A stretch of 12,560 nt of DNA from Halanaerobium sp964649895 (GCA_964649895.1 CAZYRX010000057.1:1-12560); one strand, 5' to 3'. Positions 1 through 7,041 are shown, counted from the first letter of the stretch. Program-made: numbers and translations. Notes: a model not told the origin generated them from the letters alone.

Positions 1-1
1 A

Positions 2-2080
2 ATTCAGAGGAGATATAGGTGGGATAGATTGTCTGACAGAAAAAGTGTAGATGAAAAACCTCTTTATCCTGTAGTGGAAAATCCTTATCAGCTTTTTAGT
101 GGTCCATTTGTGGATTTCAGATATTATTACTCTGACAGTAAAGATGGCGATTCTTCGAGCAGACATAATACCCGCTTATCTGGAGACCTGCTTTATATGA
201 GTGGAAGACTTTTTATTTCGGGCCCAATTGATGACCCATTTGATGAGGTTAGTGGAAGGCTAGGAAGACGTTCTCCTGACCCCGAACTTTTAGGACCTCT
301 TAAGGCTTATGAGTATTGGCTTGGAGATTTAAATCAGCCTAAAATAAAAGATATTTCAACATGGGAATCAGTTGAGGGAATATCTATTAATGGATTTCCC
401 TATACTCGCGCTGGAGATTTTTATTCCCATACTTTTGAAGGTGAACTTCCTGAAGGTTGGGAAGTAGAGCTTTATGATAATGGGACCTTAATTGATTTTC
501 AACGTGCAGATGAAGATGAAAGATATATTTTTGAAAATGTACCAATAAGCTATGGGGTTAATGAATTTACACTTGTTTTTTATGATGAATTTGGACAGAG
601 ATATGAAGAAGTTGAAAGATTGAGAATAGATTCTTCTCTTATTCCTCCAGGTGAGAATCGCTATCGAATCGATATCGGTAGAGATGAAGAGGATGAGGAT
701 AGAATATCTTTAGAGTACAGACGTGGGATAAATGAAAATTTATCACTGGTTACAAATTATGTTAATATCCCTCTAAATGGAAACTCAGAAGATTACGGAC
801 GCTTTGGCCTCCGAGGTTCTATAGATAATCTATTTTGGGAAGGAAATTATCTGCAGCAGTTTGGTGGTGGACAGGGTGGAGAAGTTGGATTCTATACCAG
901 TTTGGCAGATACAAACATTTCTTTAAAACATGCTGAATTTGATGATTATCAAAGTGAAGAAATCAGCAATTTGAAAAGGAGAACCGAATTGGAACTAAGG
1001 AGATCCTTTAAACTGCCAGTTATTGATAATCTAAGTACTCGTCTGGAATTAAGCAGAAATAGATATCAGGATGATCAGCTTATAACAGAAATCTATAATT
1101 ATTTAGCGGCCTATTATAGAGGTTTTTCAGTTAGAAATACTATTAATGCTGATATAGAAGATGATAATACCAGCGGTAGTGGTAAATTATGGGTTTATAG
1201 ATATCTCGGCAGATACTGGCTTCGTGGAGAATTAGGTTATGATATTGCACCTTATGATGCTCAGAATATAGCAGCAGAACTTCAGGGGCGTATCGATGAT
1301 GACCATAGATTCAATTTGCGCCTGGATCACGATTTAGAAGGAGACTTCAATACCTATACTACCAGCATCACTCGAGATAAAGATAGCTATCGAGTTGGTT
1401 TAAATGCAAGTTATACTGATAATGATGACAGCTGGGAGTTAGGTTTTAATGTCAGCACCAGTTTTGGTTGGACAGGAGAAGAGAGAGGATTTGAATCAGG
1501 AACTTCTGCCCGCTATGGAGCAGTTTCTGTTAATACCTATCTCGATCTGGGTGAAGAAAAAAGACCTATTGAAGGGGTAGGATATAAGGTTAATGGCAGA
1601 ACTCATAGTGCCAGAACAGATGAAAATGGAAATGCTATAATCACAGATATCTTCCCTGATCATAAAACTGATATTGCTATTGATCCGGAAACTCTGGAAG
1701 ATCCATTCTTGGTTCTTGATCCCGAGGGAGTTAGTTTCATTCCTAGAGCCGGTAAGACTTTTAAGCTTGATCTCCCGGTTGTAATGACAGGTGAGATTGG
1801 TGGTTATGTATATCTTGAGCAGGAAAGAAATAATAGAGGTTTAAGCGGAATTTCTGTACAGCTTCTTGACGAAGATAAGCAAATAATAAGAACTACTGCT
1901 ACTGCATATGATGGATATTTCTATATACCAGAATTGAAACCAGGTTCTTATCTGCTTAGGATTTCACCAGAATCCGTAGAAAGAAGAGGGCTTGAAAAGC
2001 CTGAACTAAAAGAAGTTGAACTTCCTGCAGAAGGTGGTTATATTTCTGGATTTGAATGGATACTTGAGAGTGAACAGTAA
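2..2080 (+). CDS. Outer-membrane usher-like beta-barrel protein, 5' truncated by the window
   Basis: The C-terminal ~690 residues of a large outer-membrane protein that probably secretes or anchors surface-fibre subunits. The reading frame is open to the left edge, so the TTG at 29 is not taken as the start; a full usher usually has 800 or more residues. Visible parts are an usher-like small domain (nt ~365-620, with GISINGFPYTRAGDF and FEGELPEGWEVELYDNG), a long stretch of alternating polar and aromatic strands typical of a beta-barrel (nt ~650-1560), an usher-type C-terminal region (VNGRTHSARTDENGNA, then FIPRAGKTFKLDLPV, nt ~1580-1790), and a final carboxypeptidase-regulatory/CnaB-like beta-sandwich (GLSGISVQLLDE ... 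YIPELKPGSYLLRI, nt ~1795-1960). The next gene starts 50 nt downstream and looks like an exported partner or subunit. The usher assignment rests on remembered family motifs. A general outer-membrane protein with regulatory-like domains is the alternative. Confidence 0.72.
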   Translation: MQRRYRWDRLSDRKSVDEKPLYPVVENPYQLFSGPFVDFRYYYSDSKDGDSSSRHNTRLSGDLLYMSGRLFISGPIDDPFDEVSGRLGRRSPDPELLGPLKAYEYWLGDLNQPKIKDISTWESVEGISINGFPYTRAGDFYSHTFEGELPEGWEVELYDNGTLIDFQRADEDERYIFENVPISYGVNEFTLVFYDEFGQRYEEVERLRIDSSLIPPGENRYRIDIGRDEEDEDRISLEYRRGINENLSLVTNYVNIPLNGNSEDYGRFGLRGSIDNLFWEGNYLQQFGGGQGGEVGFYTSLADTNISLKHAEFDDYQSEEISNLKRRTELELRRSFKLPVIDNLSTRLELSRNRYQDDQLITEIYNYLAAYYRGFSVRNTINADIEDDNTSGSGKLWVYRYLGRYWLRGELGYDIAPYDAQNIAAELQGRIDDDHRFNLRLDHDLEGDFNTYTTSITRDKDSYRVGLNASYTDNDDSWELGFNVSTSFGWTGEERGFESGTSARYGAVSVNTYLDLGEEKRPIEGVGYKVNGRTHSARTDENGNAIITDIFPDHKTDIAIDPETLEDPFLVLDPEGVSFIPRAGKTFKLDLPVVMTGEIGGYVYLEQERNNRGLSGISVQLLDEDKQIIRTTATAYDGYFYIPELKPGSYLLRISPESVERRGLEKPELKEVELPAEGGYISGFEWILESEQ

Positions 2081-2130
2081 TATATTTGTTAGGAATGGAA
2101 TTAGATTTATCCGGAAAGGAGGGAACAGAT

Positions 2131-2952
2131 ATGAAAATTAAAGAGCGGTTTTCTAGTTATTTAAAAATATTTTTGCTCTTTGCTTTTGTATTTAGTTTTT
2201 TGACTTTACTTTCAGCTGGATCAGTACTGGCCCAGGGTGATATTGTGATAGAAGATTTTGAATATGAAATTGATAGGGTTGATGAAGGTTATGAATTACA
2301 TGTCATCTCAGTTTGGATCTCAAATACTTCGGCTACAGATAAATATATTGACTCTATAGTACTAAGCTGTAGTGGTGGAGACCAAATTAAATCATTTGAA
2401 GTCGGAGAGGTCTTAGAGAAAAAAGAAAGTGGCACCCCCAAATCACCAGCGCAGGAATTTTATATAGATGGATACTGGATTCTCCCAGGTGTGTGTACAG
2501 AAGTTTTTGTAGATGTTGAATATGATGCAAACTCAGTAAAAACTAAATCTTTTACAATAGATGCTGCAGAGTACTATACATTAAGCCGGGAAGCAGATCT
2601 TAATTTCGGTAGTTTTTCTGCCGATGCTGTTGGCACTACTGTTACCGTTTATCCTAGTGGTGGAATAAACTATGATTCTCCAGTTCATCTGGAAGATTAT
2701 CAGTCTGCAGAATTTAAACTTGAGGGACCGGCCGGCAGTAATTTTAGTGTTGTACTGCCAGCAAATGGAGAAATCACCGTTTATAACGGTTCAGCATCTA
2801 TGTCAGTTGTAGACTTTGACACAAACAGTACTGGTATTATAGGAAATGATTATACCGAATATTTCAATGTAGGTGCCACTTTAGAAGTAGATCCTCTTCA
2901 GACTCCTGGAACTTATACTGGTGTGTTTAGTGTAATAATTACTTTGCCATAG
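2131..2952 (+). CDS. Secreted DUF4402-like protein, putative fibre subunit or accessory protein
   Basis: A 273-aa exported protein of unknown biochemical role. I place the start at ATG 2131 because a strong AAAGGAGGG lies 7 nt upstream (2115-2123). An in-frame TTG at 2086 would add 15 residues before a normal signal peptide. Residues 1-34 form a signal peptide: KIKER, a long hydrophobic core, then SVLA before QGDI. The N-terminal half (36-150) is beta-rich with two cysteines (C80, C122) that could form a disulfide. Residues ~155-270 match the remembered DUF4402 pattern: LNFGSFSADAVGTTVTVYPSGG, an FSVVLP strand, FNVGATLEVD, and a closing TPGTYTGVFSV strand. DUF4402 domains occur in secreted or surface proteins of bacteria with outer membranes. 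It follows the usher-like gene by 50 nt with no terminator between them, and a terminator follows it, so the two are probably co-transcribed. Confidence 0.72.
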   Translation: MKIKERFSSYLKIFLLFAFVFSFLTLLSAGSVLAQGDIVIEDFEYEIDRVDEGYELHVISVWISNTSATDKYIDSIVLSCSGGDQIKSFEVGEVLEKKESGTPKSPAQEFYIDGYWILPGVCTEVFVDVEYDANSVKTKSFTIDAAEYYTLSREADLNFGSFSADAVGTTVTVYPSGGINYDSPVHLEDYQSAEFKLEGPAGSNFSVVLPANGEITVYNGSASMSVVDFDTNSTGIIGNDYTEYFNVGATLEVDPLQTPGTYTGVFSVIITLP

Positions 2953-2974
2953 CGTAGTAAGAACTTTAGTAGAT

Positions 2975-3007
2975 AACCTATCAGTCTAAAAAAGCTGATA
3001 GGTTTTT
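2975..3007 (+). terminator. Intrinsic terminator of the usher operon
   Basis: A perfect 10-bp stem, AACCTATCAG (2975-2984) with CTGATAGGTT (2995-3004), encloses a 10-nt loop and runs into a T tract ending at 3007. It lies 22 nt after the stop of the DUF4402-like gene and separates that operon from the riboswitch transcript. Confidence 0.85.
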
Positions 3008-3071
3008 ACTGCTGCTTGAGTGTTGAAAAAAGAAACAAATTACCATTATTTTAAATATATTTCGAAATAAC

Positions 3072-3101
3072 TTGACATAATACAACATATATTGATATAA
3101 T
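3072..3101 (+). promoter_or_regulatory. Consensus sigma-A promoter for the riboswitch transcript
   Basis: Perfect -35 TTGACA (3072-3077) and perfect -10 TATAAT (3096-3101) with an 18-bp spacer. Transcription should start near 3108, just before the first aptamer. Such a strong promoter fits a gene controlled after initiation by its leader. Confidence 0.85.
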
Positions 3102-3125
3102 TAATTACAATTAAAATAATACCCT

Positions 3126-3213
3126 GACAGAAAAGGGCTACTTTTTTCGAAAGAATAAAGGCGCAAAGCTCGGGACCTAAAGCTAACTGCAATGGTCGCT
3201 AAGCTACCTGATA
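3126..3213 (+). ncRNA. c-di-GMP-I (GEMM-I) riboswitch aptamer 1
   Basis: Matches the GEMM-I consensus as I recall it from the Vc2 aptamer. A GGGCUAC segment (3135-3141) is followed by a stem capped by a GAAA tetraloop (3149-3152), then GCGCAAAGC (3161-3169), GGGACCUAA (3172-3180), a second stem-loop (AGC 3181-3183 with GCU 3198-3200), and a closing AGCUACC (3202-3208). Nucleotides equivalent to the ligand-contacting G20, A47 and C92 would be G3136, A3165 and C3207. A G at the G20 position favours c-di-GMP over cGAMP. Flanking bases 3126-3136 can pair with 3225-3235, which overlaps the downstream terminator. The closing helix needs a bulge, so covariance scoring would help. Confidence 0.78.
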
Positions 3214-3228
3214 AGGGAAATTTGCCTT

Positions 3229-3269
3229 AACTGTCGTCATTTTTATGACTTCAGTTTTTTTGTTTTTTT
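3229..3269 (+). terminator. Intrinsic terminator between the two aptamers (expression platform 1)
   Basis: The stem is AACTGTCGTCAT (3229-3240) with ATGACTTCAGTT (3245-3256), 10 of 12 positions paired around a TTTT loop. It is followed by TTTTT, G and seven more Ts (3257-3269). Its left arm CTGTC (3231-3235) can instead pair with GACAG (3126-3130), and CCTT (3225-3228) with AAGG (3133-3136), giving a competing antiterminator helix. The terminator lies inside the leader, about 95 nt before the gene start, so it looks regulatory. Confidence 0.8.
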
Positions 3270-3272
3270 AGC

Positions 3273-3357
3273 TCTCCTCGAGGGGTAAACTTGCTGTGAA
3301 GTAAGGACACAAAACCAAGGATCTTTGTGCTGAAGAAAGCCTGGTTGCAAAAGGAGG
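3273..3357 (+). ncRNA. c-di-GMP-I (GEMM-I) riboswitch aptamer 2, overlapping the ribosome binding site
   Basis: A second, more divergent GEMM-I-like aptamer. It has GGGUAAAC (3283-3290), a 6-bp stem CUUGCU/AGUAAG capped by a GUGA (GNRA) tetraloop at 3296-3299, GACACAAAACC (3306-3316), a stem UCUU (3322-3325) with AAGA (3333-3336), and GCCUGGUUGC (3339-3348). P1 forms between GUAA (3285-3288) and UUGC (3345-3348). G3284, A3311 and C3348 would be the ligand-contact equivalents. Outside P1, CUCCU (3274-3278) can pair with AGGAG (3352-3356), the Shine-Dalgarno of the next gene, suggesting translational control. A competing hairpin, CUCC (3274-3277) with GGGG (3282-3285), would free that site. Confidence 0.72.
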
Positions 3358-3364
3358 ATTTAAA

Positions 3365-3841
3365 ATGAAAAAGAAGATTTTTGTTTTATTTATTTTTGTA
3401 TTGTTAGCAGTTTTTAGTTTTAATTTACAGATGGTGGGAGCAGCTGGTAATTGGGCTACAGCTACATCCGAAATTTCGGCGACTGTTATTGAACTTGACC
3501 AGGAACTCAGTTACAATAGTGTAGTAGAATTTGATCCAGTTTATGCAAGCAGAGCTTTAGATGGTGCTTATATAATCGAAAATGCAGGAAATATTGAGTT
3601 GACTTCTAGTATTCCATGGCAGCTGAATGCAGAAGCAGCTAATTTACCAGTAGGTGCTGAAGTATATTTAAGATCTACATATGCAACAGCTGATAAATGG
3701 GTACTGCTAAATAATGCAGCAGTTTTTAATGGACAACCTGCAAGAGGAGCAAATATTTCCTGGGATATCAAAGTAGTGGCAGCAGATGGAAGCCGTTCGA
3801 GTTTAGAACCTTTTAATGTTGATTTTGATTTAGGATGGTAA
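3365..3841 (+). CDS. Small secreted protein under tandem riboswitch control, putative fibre subunit
   Basis: A 158-aa protein whose family I do not recognise. The ATG at 3365 lies 7 nt after AAGGAGG (3351-3357). Residues 1-26 are a clear signal peptide (MKKK, hydrophobic core, VGA), leaving a ~132-residue mature domain. That domain has no cysteine, many alternating hydrophobic positions, many alanines and serines, and an aromatic C-terminal end (FNVDFDLGW). The size and beta-rich pattern resemble a single-domain pilin or spore-coat-U-like subunit. This is inferred from appearance and from the neighbouring usher-like and DUF4402-like genes. It is transcribed from its own strong promoter through two c-di-GMP-I aptamers and ends at its own terminator, so it is probably monocistronic. 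A stand-alone adhesin or matrix protein is equally possible. Confidence 0.78.
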   Translation: MKKKIFVLFIFVLLAVFSFNLQMVGAAGNWATATSEISATVIELDQELSYNSVVEFDPVYASRALDGAYIIENAGNIELTSSIPWQLNAEAANLPVGAEVYLRSTYATADKWVLLNNAAVFNGQPARGANISWDIKVVAADGSRSSLEPFNVDFDLGW

Positions 3842-3931
3842 CTATAAAAAGCAGTTATTTAACTGTTGGATGAAATTAAAAGCTGTATTTAAATAAAAAT
3901 AAATCAAGTAATTATTTATGTCAAATTTTAA

Positions 3932-3965
3932 ACTTCCAGTTTATATAACTGGAGGTCTTTTTTTT
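3932..3965 (+). terminator. Intrinsic terminator after the secreted-protein gene
   Basis: ACTTCCAGTT (3932-3941) pairs with AACTGGAGGT (3947-3956), 10 bp with one T-G wobble and a 5-nt loop, followed by eight Ts (3958-3965). Confidence 0.88.
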
Positions 3966-4101
3966 GTATAATTAGATAAGATAGAAAGGGAATATCTGAT
4001 TGATAGATAAATATATATATATAATAAGATTTGAATATCAAAATATAGATTTCTTCTGTTAATCAGGAATGAAAGGCTGCAGCAGCAACTTAAAGCAAAA
4101 A

Positions 4102-4117
4102 AATATTGATCAATATT
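4102..4117. promoter_or_regulatory. Perfect 16-bp palindrome upstream of sulP, candidate operator
   Basis: AATATTGATCAATATT is a perfect palindrome ending 23 nt before the start of the anion transporter gene and just before its purine-rich ribosome binding site (AAAGAGGCGGGG). The rest of the interval 3966-4101 is AT-rich with several TATAAT-like strings (3967-3972, 4020-4025) but no well-spaced -35. The binding factor cannot be told from the sequence. Confidence 0.4.
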
Positions 4118-4140
4118 AATCATAAAGAGGCGGGGAAATA

Positions 4141-5838
4141 ATGGTTTTAAATTTTATTGAACTGTTTAAAAATTACAAATTAAAATATTTAAAATCAGAT
4201 GCTGCAGCAGGAATTTCTGTAGCGGCAATTAGTCTGCCTCAGGTGATGGCTTATGCTATGATAGCTGGTTTGAATCCTGTTTATGGTATTTATACATTTG
4301 TAATTTCCACTTTAGCAGCAACTTTTACAGGGACTTCTAGCTACATGATAGTAGGACCAACCAATATAGTTGCAGTAACAATTGCCAGTACTTTAAATAG
4401 TCTTGATATTATTGGACCATCAAATTATCTACAGGGAGTATTAATTTTAACTTTTCTCACAGGAATTATTCAGATTGTATTAACAGCTTTAAAGTTGGGT
4501 AATTTAGTAAACTTTGTTTCTGATTCTGTTATTCAGGGTCTTACAATTGCTGTGGCTTTAATTATTGCAGGGAGTCAGTTAAGCAAATTACTTGAATTAC
4601 CTGTAAAATATGGTGGTAATATGATTAGCTCATTAAAACTAGTGATACTGAATCTAGAACACACCAATTATTATGCTTTATTGATTGGCTTAATCACTTT
4701 AGCAGTTATATTGCTCTGTGAAAAATTATTTCCAAAACTGCCTTCATATCTGACAGCGATTTTAATTTCGGTTGTCCTTGTATATGTCTTTAACTGGCAA
4801 GATCAAATAGAATTAGTTGGGAAATTTGAATCTTCAATTCCTAAATTTAATTTTTTCGAGATGAATTGGAATTTGATCAATAGATTATGGAGTTCAGCTT
4901 TATCGATAGCTATAATTGGTTTTATCCAGGTTTTATCGATTGTCAAATATATGGAAAAACAGACAGAAGAATTAGCAGAGATAGAAAAAGAATTTATTGG
5001 ACAGGGAATAACAAATATTATCTGTTCTTTTTTCAATGGTTTTGCAATAACTGGATCATTTACTAAGTCATTTGCCAACTATGAGGCTGGTGCTAAAACT
5101 AGAATATCAGAATTAATATCTGGGTTATCTGTTCTTTTGGCAGTAGTTGTTTTAGGACCTATAGTTAGATTAATACCAATATCTTCCCTTGCGGTAGTGG
5201 TTATTTTTGTAGCTTTTAAAATGATTGATCTTGAAGAAATTAAGAAAAATTTAAAATCAACTAAAATGGATTTAGTAGTTTTTTTACTTACATTTACAAC
5301 TGCCATTTTTACTCCAAGACTTGATTATGCTATCTATGCAGGAGTGATAGTCTCGATTATCTTTGTTTTAAAGACCACAAGTGAGATCGATTACTCTTAT
5401 ATTAGCTATGAGGATCAAGAGGAAAACGAATTTTCCGATGAAGATTATAAAAAGATAAAAGATGATAGCTATATAATAATAAATTTAGCCGGTATAATGC
5501 AGTTTAATGCTGCAGAAGATTTAAGAGAAAGACTTAATAAAGCCTTTCAAGAAGAGAAAATATTTTTGATAAGAATGAGAGATGTAAGTGATTTAGATAT
5601 GACAATGATTGAAGAACTAAAAAAGTTTGTTCAAAAAGTAAAAGATAGTAATGGAGAAGTAATATTTAGTGGAGTAAGTGTGGAAATATATGAGCTGTTT
5701 GAAAACTATCAATTTATAGAAGAAATCGGAAAAGCTAATATCTTTAGAAAAGAAGCAGATATTTTTAACTCTACTAAAAATGCAATTAAAAAAGCAGAAG
5801 TTAAAGTTGAGGTTAAAGAAAAAGAGAATGACAAATAA
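4141..5838 (+). CDS. SulP-family anion permease with C-terminal STAS domain
   Basis: A 565-aa inner-membrane transporter of the SulP (SLC26) family, which moves sulfate, bicarbonate or related anions, often with H+ or Na+. The start ATG follows AAAGAGGCGGGG. The N-terminal family signature is visible: PQVMAYAMIAGLNPVYGIY from residue 33, then TGTSSYMIVGPTN. Hydrophobic segments up to about residue 425 fit the usual 10-14 membrane helices. A loop rich in E and D leads into a STAS domain at ~441-545 (YIIINLAGIMQFNAAEDL, then RDVSDLDMTMIEEL, where the family usually has a D-S/T-G pattern). The C-terminal tail is highly charged. Length is normal for the family. No partner gene such as a carbonic anhydrase or sulfate-assimilation enzyme is nearby, so the substrate cannot be assigned. 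The upstream palindrome is a possible control site. Confidence 0.92.
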   Translation: MVLNFIELFKNYKLKYLKSDAAAGISVAAISLPQVMAYAMIAGLNPVYGIYTFVISTLAATFTGTSSYMIVGPTNIVAVTIASTLNSLDIIGPSNYLQGVLILTFLTGIIQIVLTALKLGNLVNFVSDSVIQGLTIAVALIIAGSQLSKLLELPVKYGGNMISSLKLVILNLEHTNYYALLIGLITLAVILLCEKLFPKLPSYLTAILISVVLVYVFNWQDQIELVGKFESSIPKFNFFEMNWNLINRLWSSALSIAIIGFIQVLSIVKYMEKQTEELAEIEKEFIGQGITNIICSFFNGFAITGSFTKSFANYEAGAKTRISELISGLSVLLAVVVLGPIVRLIPISSLAVVVIFVAFKMIDLEEIKKNLKSTKMDLVVFLLTFTTAIFTPRLDYAIYAGVIVSIIFVLKTTSEIDYSYISYEDQEENEFSDEDYKKIKDDSYIIINLAGIMQFNAAEDLRERLNKAFQEEKIFLIRMRDVSDLDMTMIEELKKFVQKVKDSNGEVIFSGVSVEIYELFENYQFIEEIGKANIFRKEADIFNSTKNAIKKAEVKVEVKEKENDK

Positions 5839-6001
5839 TCCTTGCTGGCAAAGGATATTTACTCTGCATAAACAAATATAACAATACAAAGAGAAAATAA
5901 TAGTTATGGTTTGAGTCTTGGCATTTTAGATTTTAAATTAAATTTTAAAGTTGAGAAGCAGAAAGTATTTACGAGAATAAAAGAATAGGGAGGGATAGAT
6001 C

Positions 6002-6301
6002 ATGTTTGGAGAATTAGAAATTTTTCTAAAAGAAATAGATAGCAGTAATAAGGCATTTGAACAAAAGCATTTTGAAAAATTACTTGTCACCGTATATTAT
6101 TTAGGTGGAAGACATGGAGAGTCAGCAAAATTGAAAAATGTTAAAGATAAAACAAATATGTCAAGTAAAGCTATCTCCAGAACTATAGAAGATGCAGTTA
6201 ATAAAGGATATCTTGAAACCACAAATTTATCTATTGATGATATAGAAGAATTAAAAATGACCCAAACAGGTAGAAGGCATGTTGAAAATTTACTGGATTA
6301 A
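6002..6301 (+). CDS. Small winged-helix (MarR-like) DNA-binding protein
   Basis: A 99-aa protein that looks like a bare winged-helix domain. The ATG lies 7 nt after GGGAGGG (5988-5994). Residues ~13-35 form a first helix, residues ~42-73 a helix-turn-helix (LKNVKDKTNMSSKAISRTI, then EDAVNKGYLE), and the end (ELKMTQTGRRHVENLL) a wing and last helix as in MarR/PadR-like regulators. No ligand-binding or dimerisation extension is evident. It stands alone, 163 nt after the SulP gene and closed by its own terminator. A weak promoter is possible at 5911-5939 (TTGAGT, 17 nt, TAAATT). Target genes are unknown; the neighbouring transporter is only a guess. Confidence 0.65.
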   Translation: MFGELEIFLKEIDSSNKAFEQKHFEKLLVTVYYLGGRHGESAKLKNVKDKTNMSSKAISRTIEDAVNKGYLETTNLSIDDIEELKMTQTGRRHVENLLD

Positions 6302-6363
6302 AATATATATCCCTATCTTAATTTAACTTCATAATATTTAGAGTAGAGTTATTTTACTAATAT

Positions 6364-6386
6364 CCTGCCGCAAGGCGGGTTTTTTT
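6364..6386 (+). terminator. Intrinsic terminator after the winged-helix gene
   Basis: CCTGCC (6364-6369) and GGCGGG (6374-6379) form a 6-bp GC-rich stem with one T-G wobble around a GCAA tetraloop, followed by seven Ts (6380-6386). It is unusually GC-rich for its surroundings. Confidence 0.9.
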
Positions 6387-6600
6387 GTTCTTCTGAATTA
6401 ATATTTATTAATATATATATAAATTAAATACTTATTTTTATAATTATTTTTAAAATAATCTTTTATATTTATACGAGCTAAATTCATATCTTCAAATAGT
6501 CAAAGACTCATTAAAGCTGCTATATAAGCATTTATAAATCAATTACTTGATTTTTTAAATAATTTTATAATAATATAATCAAAACAATTAACAATTAAAT
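6387..6600. other. AT-rich gene-free spacer
   Basis: Most of the 371-bp interval between the winged-helix gene and arsR is extremely AT-rich with no supportable ORF. TATAAT-like strings occur at 6566-6571 and 6574-6579, but without correctly spaced -35 boxes. I see no RNA gene or repeat here; it may act as an upstream enhancer for the promoter that follows. Confidence 0.5.
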
Positions 6601-6629
6601 TTGACAAGATAAATATTTCACTATATAAT
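6601..6629 (+). promoter_or_regulatory. Consensus promoter of the arsR-permease operon
   Basis: Perfect TTGACA (6601-6606) and TATAAT (6624-6629) with the ideal 17-bp spacer, 43 nt upstream of the arsR start. Confidence 0.88.
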
Positions 6630-6652
6630 CTAATTAGTAAATATTAATATAA
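6630..6652. promoter_or_regulatory. Candidate ArsR autoregulatory operator
   Basis: Two short palindromes follow the -10 box directly: CTAATTAG (6630-6637) and ATATTAATAT (6641-6650). They cover the expected transcription start, where a metalloregulatory repressor would block initiation. The string AAATATTAATAT recurs at 8019-8030 inside the larger palindrome before the thioredoxin gene, which supports a shared regulator. AT-rich background makes chance likely enough to keep confidence low. Confidence 0.42.
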
Positions 6653-6672
6653 AATAAATTGAAGGTGAAAAT

Positions 6673-7041
6673 ATGGAAAAACTACTTTTATTCTTAAAAT
6701 GTATTGCAGATGAAAATAGATTAAAAATATTAAAATTGCTTTTAGAAGAAGAATATTGTGTGTGTCAGCTTGAAGAACTGCTCGACAAATCACAATCAAG
6801 CATATCTCAGCATTTGTCTTATTTTAAAGAATTAGACTTATTAGATGAAGAAAAAAGCAGCAAATGGACTTATTATTCATTAAATAGAAAGGCTTATGAT
6901 AAATACCTTTCTGATTTAATTGCACTGCATTCTCGTTCTTTAGAAGAGTTAAATCTAAATAATCTTTCTAAAAAAGTGAGAAATCTAAATTCTCCATCTG
7001 AAATAAAAGAAAAAGATAGAAAAAGGAGCTGTTGTCAATGA
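6673..7041 (+). CDS. ArsR-family metalloregulatory repressor
   Basis: A 122-aa winged-helix repressor, expected to bind its own operator as a dimer and release it on binding a metal, metalloid or thiol-reactive ligand. GAAGGTG precedes the ATG. The ArsR fold is clear: IADENRLKILKLLL (11-24), then EYCVCQLEELLDKSQSSISQHLSYF (27-51) with the recognition helix in the last part. C29 and C31 occupy the CVC position of the classic ELCVC sensor motif. The tail is unusual: a charged extension ends in RKRSCCQ (C120, C121), offering extra thiols as in some ArsR proteins that use C-terminal cysteine pairs. Its stop overlaps the permease start (ATGA), so the two are translationally coupled. Specificity for As(III), organoarsenicals or thiol stress is not decidable here. 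Confidence 0.9.
   Translation: MEKLLLFLKCIADENRLKILKLLLEEEYCVCQLEELLDKSQSSISQHLSYFKELDLLDEEKSSKWTYYSLNRKAYDKYLSDLIALHSRSLEELNLNNLSKKVRNLNSPSEIKEKDRKRSCCQ

Noticed and set aside
29..31. TTG start for the usher-like gene with AGGAGAT upstream
   Set aside because: The frame is open to the window edge and the upstream codons (RRYRWDR) read like the continuing protein, so the gene is treated as truncated.
3568..3771. Minus-strand 67-codon ORF
   Set aside because: Lies wholly inside the secreted-protein gene, with no ribosome binding site or recognisable domain.
3941..4123. Minus-strand 60-codon ORF upstream of sulP
   Set aside because: Low-complexity I/Y/L/S-rich translation of AT-rich DNA that overlaps the terminator and the palindrome; no protein family visible.
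5838..5856. Hairpin ATCCTT/AAGGAT after sulP as a terminator
   Set aside because: Only 6 bp and no T tract follows.
4803..5889. Three minus-strand ORFs within and just past the SulP gene
   Set aside because: Antisense shadows of a well-supported transporter gene.
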